Shown here: piece after piece, positions 6,298-11,812 of the stretch
Layout of the letters: every line of letters begins with the position of its first letter
How positions within the stretch are numbered: the first letter of the stretch is position 1
Source of the DNA: Chloroflexota bacterium
GTDB lineage: Bacteria; Chloroflexota; Anaerolineae; Promineifilales; Promineifilaceae
Assembly (NCBI GenBank): GCA_008501785.1
Contig: QQUD01000461.1
Span: 1-11,812, forward strand
Reading direction: 5' to 3'
DNA: 11,812 nucleotides
The notes under the pieces: model-generated
Seen by the model: the letters and a program-made list of their open reading frames with translations, nothing else
The model's database searches: none
Told to the model about the DNA's origin: nothing
Made by a program: the position numbers and the translations under genes

Positions 6298-7437
6298 ATG
6301 CGACAAGTTGCAATTTTAGGCGTGGGGCAAACGGCCGTTCGCGAACATTGGGAACTTTCCATTCGCGAGCTAGCTGTCGCTGCCGGACGCGCCGCCATGA
6401 CCGACGCAGGCGTAAACAAAGTAGACGCCATCTACGTCGGCAATATGACCAGTGGTCGAATTAATAAACAACGACACCTCGGTTCACTCGTGGCAGACTA
6501 TCTCGGCCAATCAGGTGCTGAAGCTGTCAAAATGGAAGCCGCCTGTGGTTCTGCTGGGTCCGCCATGCGGCAAGGCATTTTGGCCGTTTCCAGCGGTGAA
6601 TTGGACGCCGTGCTCGTCATTGGCGTCGAAAAAATGACAGAAACGCCATTCAAAGAAACCACTGCCGCCTTGACCACTGCGGCCGATGCCGACTTTGAAA
6701 TCGATCAAGGCGTCACATTCGTAGGTTTAAACGCGCTCATTATGCGCCGCTACCTGCATGAATATGGCTATGCACGAGAAGATTTTGCGCCATTTGCGCT
6801 CAATTCCCATGCAAACGGGGCCAAAAACCCAAACGCCATGTTCCGCAAACCAATTACATTGAATACCTATCAAAAAGGTCGTCTGGTAGCTGATCCGATC
6901 AGTCTATTTGATGCCTCCCCCATTGGAGATGGCGCAGCAGCTTTGCTGTTAGTCTCGGCTGAAAAGGCTCCCGATGCCATCAAAATCATAGGCTCGTCAT
7001 CTGCCACAGATACGCTGGCTATTCATGACCGTGAAGACCCGCTGTGGTTAAAAGCATCCGAGCTTTCAGCAAGTGCAGCCTACCAACAGGCTAACATGGG
7101 TCCTGATGACATTGATTTATTTGAACTGCATGATGCCTTCACAATTATGGCAGCACTTTCGTTGGAAGCGTGTGGGTTTGCGGAACGAGGTGAAGGTGTA
7201 AAACTAGCTCAAAACGGGGATATTTTGCCAAACGGCCGTATTCCCATCTGCTCCATGGGTGGTCTCAAAGCACGCGGGCATCCAGTTGGCGCAACCGGCC
7301 TCTACCAGCTTGCTGAAGCAACCCTTCAATTGCGTGGGGATGCAGGTGCAGCGCAACTCGAAAACATCAAAACCGCTATGACCCAGAACATTGGCGGCAG
7401 TGGCGCCACTATCGTCACACACATTTTGCAAAAATAA
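6298..7437 (+). CDS. Thiolase (SCP2/archaeal acetyl-CoA acetyltransferase type)
   Basis: A 379-residue cytosolic thiolase-fold enzyme, expected to make or cleave a C-C bond between acyl-CoA units. The nucleophile Cys83 lies in E-A-A-C-G-S-A-G. His278 is in E-L-H-D-A-F and His328 in G-G-L-K-A-R-G-H-P-V-G-A-T-G. The C-terminal segment reads N-I-G-G-S-G, so the second catalytic Cys (CxG) of classical degradative and biosynthetic thiolases is absent, as in SCP2-type and archaeal enzymes. The start is ATG 6298, preceded by AGGAG (6287-6291) at 6 bases; a TTG two codons upstream overlaps the Shine-Dalgarno and is unlikely to be used. In archaea a DUF35 OB-fold partner and HMG-CoA synthase often adjoin this type, but neither is present here. 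The gene looks monocistronic, with its own promoter and terminator. Two ACGGCCGT motifs (6331, 7232) are read in different frames (Thr-Ala-Val and Asn-Gly-Arg). Confidence 0.92.
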   Translation: MRQVAILGVGQTAVREHWELSIRELAVAAGRAAMTDAGVNKVDAIYVGNMTSGRINKQRHLGSLVADYLGQSGAEAVKMEAACGSAGSAMRQGILAVSSGELDAVLVIGVEKMTETPFKETTAALTTAADADFEIDQGVTFVGLNALIMRRYLHEYGYAREDFAPFALNSHANGAKNPNAMFRKPITLNTYQKGRLVADPISLFDASPIGDGAAALLLVSAEKAPDAIKIIGSSSATDTLAIHDREDPLWLKASELSASAAYQQANMGPDDIDLFELHDAFTIMAALSLEACGFAERGEGVKLAQNGDILPNGRIPICSMGGLKARGHPVGATGLYQLAEATLQLRGDAGAAQLENIKTAMTQNIGGSGATIVTHILQK

Positions 7438-7479
7438 GATAATGGTTAGGGTACAATTGTGCCCTAACCATTATCTTTT
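7437..7479 (+). terminator. Intrinsic terminator of the thiolase gene
   Basis: An 18-bp stem, AGATAATGGTTAGGGTAC (7437-7454) with its complement at 7459-7476 (one T-G pair) and an AATT loop, followed by TTTT. It starts on the last base of the stop codon. The two arms are near-perfect, so it would also work for minus-strand transcripts. Confidence 0.88.
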
Positions 7480-7515
7480 CACGCTCTTTTCCCTCACAAA
7501 ACAATAATCTTTCGC

Positions 7516-7521
7516 TAGAAT
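7516..7521 (+). promoter_or_regulatory. Possible -10 box for the histidine kinase gene
   Basis: TAGAAT matches the -10 consensus at 5 of 6 positions, 37 bases before the start codon. No good -35 box is seen at the right distance, so this is weak. Confidence 0.3.
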
Positions 7522-7558
7522 ACTTTCATTAGAAAAGTGTCCTGGCAAAGAGTTACAA

Positions 7559-8977
7559 ATGAAAATAGGGAATAGATCGTTGTCTGAAAAAACTAATAAA
7601 CTTCAAGAATCGTCCCCCGCATTACAACAAGCACTACAGCGCCGTCTGCACGCTATGGGCGTGTTAGAACAGGTTATTCTCAAGTTACAGTCTAAGATGA
7701 CTGATGAAGATGAGGTTTTACAAACGATTGTAGATGCAGTCGTAGAAGACCTTGGCTACAAAGGCGCGATGGTCGCCACCTTGGAACATGGCAATGCCTT
7801 GCCAGTCCGTGCGTTTTCGCTTAATGGCGCATCGAATGTTTTGTCGATGTTAGAAGATAAAGCTGGTATCACGCTTATTGGACCAAAATCGGCCGTCTAC
7901 CTTGATGATGACCATTACAAAGATAATTTGAGTGTACGAGCTGTGAAGGGTGGCAAAAACGGCCGTCCTCAAAAATATGTTACATCAAATTCTTTATACG
8001 ATCTATTTCGTCCCATTGCCGGGAGAGCACTATCTGAAACTGCACAGCGACTTTTCAACATTAAACAAGTGATTGCAGTGCCTTTTTATTTGGAAGACGA
8101 GGTTGTTGGCAATCTTTTTGTTGCTTCTAGCAACAAGTCTTTTTCAGAATGGGAAGTCAGTTTGCTCACCACATTTGGACAGCAAGCCGCAGCAGGCATT
8201 CGAAATGCCCGCCTTTATCTGGAAGCCAAACGCCAGCAAGAGATTGCCAAAATGTTTGGCCGATTAGCCGTTAGTGCCACCGCATCAGTCCACGCTTTAG
8301 GGAATCACATGAGCGCTGCTTACACATTTGTGCAAATGCTCACCGTTGTAACAAACTTCCCCCAAGAGCAAAAAGATGAGGTTTTAGCCAATAGTCCGGC
8401 TATTCTTGAACGGCTAAATCAGGCCAACAAGCTGCTTGAAAACTTACACGAACCGTGGCAGCAAATTAGTGACAACCCCGTCAATGTCAATGAAAGTCTC
8501 AACAGTGGTTTGCTAGAAGTCTTCCCAGAAATTTTGCATAAAGACAAAAAAGAAGGCATTTTAACAGGGGGTGGCATTCAAATTCACCGCGATTTTCAAC
8601 CTGATTTGAACATGGTTTCGACAGCCCCTGACATGCTAACGGAAGCGTTCCGGGTCATTATTCGAAATGCGGCTGAAGCGATTCGTGCCAAAGGCCAGGA
8701 CCGGCACATCTGGCTAACCAGCAAAAATATAGATTCTGACTTGATACAAATTGAAATTCGGGACAGCGGGGTTGGCATTCAACCAGATGATCTGCGCCAC
8801 ATTTTTGAGATGGGGTGGTCTACTAAGGGAAAAAACGGCATGGGATTTGGCCTGTTTTGGGCGCAATTTTATATTCAGGGCTTAAACGGCCGTATTCATG
8901 TCTCCAGCACCCCAGACCAGGGAACAACGTTTACGATTCAGCTCCCCGTAGCAAAAGAAGAAAACAATGAATTGTAA
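7559..8977 (+). CDS. Soluble sensor histidine kinase with GAF domain
   Basis: A 472-residue cytosolic kinase with no membrane segment. Residues about 20-45 look helical or coiled-coil; about 45-215 form a GAF sensor domain (V-I-A-V-P-F near 171-176, G-N-L-F-V-A-S at 184-190). A helix follows, leading to a phosphoacceptor region with His245 in V-H-A-L-G-N-H-M, a pattern like the H-x-L-x-N-x-L of NtrB-type kinases. The ATPase domain has the N box around Asn370 (R-N-A-A-E-A-I), the G1 box D-S-G-V-G (402-406), the F box I-F-E-M-G-W-S-T-K (415-423) and the G2 box G-M-G-F-G (427-431). All catalytic boxes are intact. It presumably passes phosphate to a response regulator, but none is adjacent. The Shine-Dalgarno is weak (AAAGAG at 7547-7552). 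Motif copies ACGGCCGT at 7959 and 8886, and a TCGGCCGT variant at 7889. The signal sensed cannot be read from the sequence. Confidence 0.9.
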   Translation: MKIGNRSLSEKTNKLQESSPALQQALQRRLHAMGVLEQVILKLQSKMTDEDEVLQTIVDAVVEDLGYKGAMVATLEHGNALPVRAFSLNGASNVLSMLEDKAGITLIGPKSAVYLDDDHYKDNLSVRAVKGGKNGRPQKYVTSNSLYDLFRPIAGRALSETAQRLFNIKQVIAVPFYLEDEVVGNLFVASSNKSFSEWEVSLLTTFGQQAAAGIRNARLYLEAKRQQEIAKMFGRLAVSATASVHALGNHMSAAYTFVQMLTVVTNFPQEQKDEVLANSPAILERLNQANKLLENLHEPWQQISDNPVNVNESLNSGLLEVFPEILHKDKKEGILTGGGIQIHRDFQPDLNMVSTAPDMLTEAFRVIIRNAAEAIRAKGQDRHIWLTSKNIDSDLIQIEIRDSGVGIQPDDLRHIFEMGWSTKGKNGMGFGLFWAQFYIQGLNGRIHVSSTPDQGTTFTIQLPVAKEENNEL

Positions 8978-8982
8978 ATTGT

Positions 8983-9030
8983 AAATAATGAATTGTGAAG
9001 TAAAGAGAACTCATTCACAATTCATTATTT
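8983..9030. terminator. Bidirectional hairpin between convergent kinase and E1 genes
   Basis: Perfect 17-bp AT-rich stem: AAATAATGAATTGTGAA (8983-8999) / TTCACAATTCATTATTT (9014-9030), with a 14-base loop. It begins 5 bases after the kinase stop and directly abuts the E1 stop codon on the other strand. A partial repeat of the left arm (AATGAATTGTAAA) overlaps the last codons of the kinase. It could terminate in both directions, but the stem is low in GC. Confidence 0.6.
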
Positions 9031-11091
9031 CTAAAACGCTAACAGCGTTTCCATTCGTGCTCTAATTTTCTCCACCGTCGGCACAACGCCATCCATCAAT
9101 TTCGTGCTAAATGGTACCGGCACAGAAGGTGCTGTTACCCGCTCAACCGGCGCATCCAAATCCAAAAACGCTGCGGCAGCAACGGTTGCTACAATTTCAG
9201 CGCCAAATCCCCCAAGCCCAATATCTTCATGCACAACCAAACATTTTGCACTTTTGCGGACGGAGGTAAGCACAGCTTCCTTGTCCCAGGGAACCAACGT
9301 TCGCAGATCAATAATTTCTACAGCACCTGCAACCTCTTTTGCCGCAAGCTCACAACGTTCTACCATGGCACCCCAGGTAACAACCGTTAAATCGTCACCT
9401 TGGGCGACAAAGTTGGCCTTGCCAAATGGCAGCATGTAGTCGTCCCCAGGATACGGCCGTCTTGCCCATGCCGCATCCAGCATCGCCCGATGTTCAAAAA
9501 AGATTACCGGATCGTTGCCACGCAGCGCCGTCCGCAGCAAGCCAACCGCATCTTCAGCATTGGATGGGCAGGCAAAAAGTAATCCTGGTTGATGTGCAAA
9601 AATTACTTCACTAGTGACGCTGTGCCAGGGATCGCCAATTTTACGATAGCCACCGGGAATGCGAATCACAAGTGGGGCTGCAAAACGGCCGTTTGTGCGC
9701 CACCGAATCGTTCCTAAATTATTAATCTGCTCCGTTGCCGGGTCTGCATATTTACGAAACTGAATTTCAGGAACCGGCATCAATCCGGCCATTGCCATGC
9801 CTACCGCACGTCCCACAATTCCCTCTTCATTTAGGCTAGTGTCAAACACACGTAAATCGCCAAACTGCTTTTGCAGCCCGAGCGATGCTGCATGGACCCC
9901 ACCCTTGTATCCCACATCTTCGCCAAAAATCAGGCAGCGCGGGTTGGCGGCTAACTCAACTTGCAGCGTACGCCGCACCGCTTCAACAAAGTTGATACGA
10001 CGCGGATCAGGTGATTGTACAGTAGCCTCACCCTTGGGCAGTGCAAGGCCATCCACCAACACACCACCGACAATTTGTGGGTGGGAAGGATCGGACAGGA
10101 CGTAGTGAACGGCCGTTTCCGGCTCCGCATATGGCTGCTGCACAGCTTCATTTTTTGCCGCCAACACAGATTCTTTGACCTCGTTTTCTAAATTGACCCA
10201 CGCTTTGGCCGAAAGCACATCCGGCACAATAGCTGATTTTAATGCAGCAATGGGGTCTCGTTTCCACTCTGCTTCACGCTCTTCAGGAGTTTTATACGCC
10301 TGATTATCGACACTAGAATGACCGGAGAGACGTGGTACGGTCAAGCGCAGCAAGCCGGGGCCTTTGCCCGCACGCACGTGAGAGATGGCTTTATGGGTTA
10401 AAACGGCCGTTTCCACAGGGTCCGTGCCGCTGCCATCCCAAATGGCCAGATTTTGAAACGATGCCAAATTCGCCGCAATATTGCTTCCTGGCGTTTGCGC
10501 TGGAGATTTCACCGAAATAGCATAGGCATTATCTTCAATCACAAACAGCAGCGGCAAATTCAGCGTCGTTGCCATCGTCAATGCTGACCAAAAACCATTC
10601 GATGCCACCGAACCATCCCCACCAAACGCAACCGCAATGCTGCCATCCACCGCTTGATTGCCCAATGATTCGACATGATAACGAATCGCCTGCGCATATC
10701 CGGCAGCAGGCGTAAACTGCGATCCAACATCAGCAGCATTGGGCAAAACAACAGCTCCCTTGCGCCGCTCCATGCTAAATACCACACCGACATCACGCCC
10801 ACCGCTTAAGCTGCCTACTCTCGCCATGTCTGACGCAAATGCTTCTGTGAGCGTGAGACCACTGCCGAAGAGAAACGGCCGTGATCGGTAATAAACACTC
10901 GCAGCATCCATCGGCTTATCTAGCAGTTGGCTAATCAACAATTGGCCTAACTCATGGCCACGCGCCGAGAATTGGTACGTCACCAATCCTTGGGGCGTCA
11001 GCTCATTCTCCTCCAACTCATCCATCATCCGTGAAGCCAATGCCAGACGCGTGACTTCAATCCAATCGAAAGCGGGGTGCAGTTCAGTCAT
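9031..11091 (-). CDS. 2-oxoacid dehydrogenase E1 component, alpha and beta subunits fused
   Basis: A 686-residue thiamine-diphosphate enzyme that decarboxylates a 2-oxoacid and passes the acyl group to the lipoyl E2 protein. Residues about 1-290 are the E1-alpha part: H-E-L-G-Q (46-50), the ThDP motif starting G-D-G (158-160) and ending at Asn188 (E-D-N-A-Y-A-I-S), and a S-G-H-S-S-V-D loop (256-262). About 290-365 is a linker. About 366-686 is the E1-beta part: G-E-D-V-G (390-394), N-E-E-G-I-V-G (421-427), and G-G-Y-R-K-I-G-D-P-W-H-S (480-491). Many E1 enzymes use separate alpha and beta chains, so this is the fused form. GGAGA 7 bases upstream (11099-11103, complement) fixes the start. No E2, E3 or lipoylation gene is in the window, so the substrate (pyruvate, branched-chain oxoacid or acetoin) is open. 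It contains five ACGGCCGT motifs (9453, 9685, 10109, 10403, 10875), the densest in the window. Confidence 0.93.
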   Translation of the reverse strand: MTELHPAFDWIEVTRLALASRMMDELEENELTPQGLVTYQFSARGHELGQLLISQLLDKPMDAASVYYRSRPFLFGSGLTLTEAFASDMARVGSLSGGRDVGVVFSMERRKGAVVLPNAADVGSQFTPAAGYAQAIRYHVESLGNQAVDGSIAVAFGGDGSVASNGFWSALTMATTLNLPLLFVIEDNAYAISVKSPAQTPGSNIAANLASFQNLAIWDGSGTDPVETAVLTHKAISHVRAGKGPGLLRLTVPRLSGHSSVDNQAYKTPEEREAEWKRDPIAALKSAIVPDVLSAKAWVNLENEVKESVLAAKNEAVQQPYAEPETAVHYVLSDPSHPQIVGGVLVDGLALPKGEATVQSPDPRRINFVEAVRRTLQVELAANPRCLIFGEDVGYKGGVHAASLGLQKQFGDLRVFDTSLNEEGIVGRAVGMAMAGLMPVPEIQFRKYADPATEQINNLGTIRWRTNGRFAAPLVIRIPGGYRKIGDPWHSVTSEVIFAHQPGLLFACPSNAEDAVGLLRTALRGNDPVIFFEHRAMLDAAWARRPYPGDDYMLPFGKANFVAQGDDLTVVTWGAMVERCELAAKEVAGAVEIIDLRTLVPWDKEAVLTSVRKSAKCLVVHEDIGLGGFGAEIVATVAAAAFLDLDAPVERVTAPSVPVPFSTKLMDGVVPTVEKIRARMETLLAF

Positions 11092-11179
11092 ATTTTATTC
11101 TCCAGAGTGGGATGTATAACAGGTCAAGAGATAATATATCAAAACAGGTTTGCAGGCGATTGCAATTGAGACATTTTAA

Positions 11180-11209
11180 TTGACACGATCACATTATTCT
11201 CATTATACT
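11180..11209 (+). promoter_or_regulatory. Sigma70-type promoter of the exported-protein gene
   Basis: TTGACA (11180-11185) and TATACT (11204-11209) with an 18-base spacer. Predicted start near 11216, which is a few bases before the hairpin element at 11221. The leader would be about 150 bases. Confidence 0.55.
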
Positions 11210-11220
11210 TTGCAAGTATT

Positions 11221-11320
11221 CTAGTACCTCAACTTTATGATTTTGTAGGGTGAATTGGCAATTCGCCCAGAGTGGCGATTTATCAAATCGCCCTACATTT
11301 TTAGAAAGTTACGGTACTAG
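11221..11320. mobile_element. MITE-like hairpin element of about 100 bp
   Basis: The ends CTAGTACC (11221-11228) and GGTACTAG (11313-11320) are perfect inverted repeats, extended by AACTT / AAGTT. Inside lie TGTAGGG (11244-11250) / CCCTACA (11291-11297) and two hairpins: GGGTGAATT-GGC-AATTCGCCC (11248-11268) and GGCGATTT-ATC-AAATCGCC (11274-11292). The element has no coding capacity. Nested palindromes between terminal inverted repeats suit a non-autonomous mobile element or REP doublet. A structured leader RNA is the alternative. No clear target-site duplication was found. Confidence 0.6.
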
Positions 11321-11323
11321 TTA

Positions 11324-11329
11324 TATAAT
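11324..11329 (+). promoter_or_regulatory. Second -10 box, just after the hairpin element
   Basis: A perfect TATAAT lies four bases after the right end of the element. The hexamer 17 bases upstream (TTAGAA) is a poor -35, so use of this site is uncertain. Confidence 0.3.
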
Positions 11330-11368
11330 TCGTTCTTGTGCTTTAAAAAACAATTTGGGAGTCATACC

Positions 11369-11812
11369 ATGCCAGATCACATCATTACAAAAAATAGAGT
11401 ATTCGTCTTTCTGTGCTTTCTCATTGCCTTGAGTTTGCTCATTTCTTTTAGTCGCAATCTACAAGCGAATAAACAACAAGAGCAAACAAGTGATAAAAAA
11501 AACTATCTGCCTCTCGTTTTAAAACCGGGCACGCTGGTACCGGGTAATTTACCCACATCTACAGGAACACATACCGCCACCCCAGGACCATCCCCAACAA
11601 CAGGGCCAGCGACTAGCACCCTTACCCCGCAACCAGAGAACTGCCCAACACATTTTGAAGGGCAGGCAGTTGCGGGAAATACACACGTATTGGTCACAGG
11701 AGTCGTTGGTACAGATGTCAGCATTATTTTGGCAGATACGGGTGAAACATTAGCGACCACCACACTGATTGCCGTTTCTGGTCATGATTGTGCAGGGTTT
11801 GCTGACTTTATT
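11369..11812 (+). CDS. Exported protein with Thr/Pro-rich linker, 3' end outside window
   Basis: The frame is open from ATG 11369 to the window end (148 residues). GGGAG (11357-11361) lies 7 bases before the ATG and supports this start. Residues about 11-27 form one hydrophobic stretch (V-F-V-F-L-C-F-L-I-A-L-S-L-L-I-S-F) after a short charged start: a signal peptide or N-terminal anchor. Next comes a polar stretch, then Y-L-P-L-V-L (46-51), a segment I associate with exported Chloroflexota proteins. A Thr/Pro/Ser/Gly-rich linker (about 60-85) follows. From about residue 90 begins a beta-rich domain with E-N-C-P-T-H, V-T-G-V-V-G-T-D-V-S-I and H-D-C-A-G-F, possibly Ig-like. The domain is cut by the window edge, so no function can be assigned. 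It is divergent from the E1 gene. Confidence 0.8.
   Translation, partial: MPDHIITKNRVFVFLCFLIALSLLISFSRNLQANKQQEQTSDKKNYLPLVLKPGTLVPGNLPTSTGTHTATPGPSPTTGPATSTLTPQPENCPTHFEGQAVAGNTHVLVTGVVGTDVSIILADTGETLATTTLIAVSGHDCAGFADFI

Noticed and set aside
11221..11320. Integron attC site or phage attachment site
   Set aside because: No integrase is nearby, there are no attC core sites, and the terminal repeats with nested hairpins fit a MITE-like repeat better.

Overview
The window looks like a piece of a Chloroflexota (Anaerolineae/Caldilineae-like) chromosome. This is inferred from the Thr-Pro-rich spacers in two exported proteins, a YLPLV segment in one of them, the E1 alpha-beta fusion and the stand-alone SCP2-type thiolase. 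I could not confirm it by a search. No rRNA, tRNA or CRISPR array was seen.

Layout: (1) 1-570, the C-terminal part of a secreted L,D-transpeptidase (start outside the window); (2) 571-856, an intergenic region with two hairpin elements; (3) 857-2149, purA; (4) 2158-6183, an accessory block with a single-chain type IIG-like restriction-modification enzyme (2308-5307) and a RAYT/IS200-like HUH transposase (5540-6151). Seven copies of one hairpin family (arms CCCTAAGGGTTT / AAACCCTTAGGG) lie before, between, after and inside these two genes. (5) 6298-7437, thiolase with its own promoter and a strong terminator; (6) 7559-8977, a soluble GAF histidine kinase; (7) 9031-11091 on the minus strand, a fused 2-oxoacid dehydrogenase E1, convergent with the kinase across a shared hairpin; (8) 11092-11368, an intergenic region with a sigma70-like promoter followed at once by a roughly 100-bp MITE-like hairpin element; (9) 11369 to the end, the start of an exported protein running off the window.

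Two signals are not explained by ordinary gene annotation. First, the 8-base palindrome ACGGCCGT (usually within AAACGGCCGTTT) occurs 13 times in 11.8 kb, where about 0.2 would be expected by chance. It falls in all three reading frames and on both sides of the gene-orientation change, which suggests a DNA-level genome signature comparable in kind to cyanobacterial HIP1. It is absent from 1384 to 6046, the stretch that holds the restriction-modification gene. Second, the CCCTAAGGG hairpin family, its presumed cognate transposase and the restriction-modification gene form one compact unit. One hairpin sits in frame inside the transposase gene, in the only reading frame that has no stop codon. 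The restriction-modification gene is itself a mosaic: its target-recognition region (about 4021-5157) is AT-rich, while the catalytic domains and C-terminal tail are GC-rich.

Functionally, the housekeeping genes (purine synthesis, acyl-CoA and 2-oxoacid metabolism, cell wall) appear to be separate transcription units rather than one operon. The accessory block between purA and the thiolase gene reads as an acquired defence and mobile-element module.
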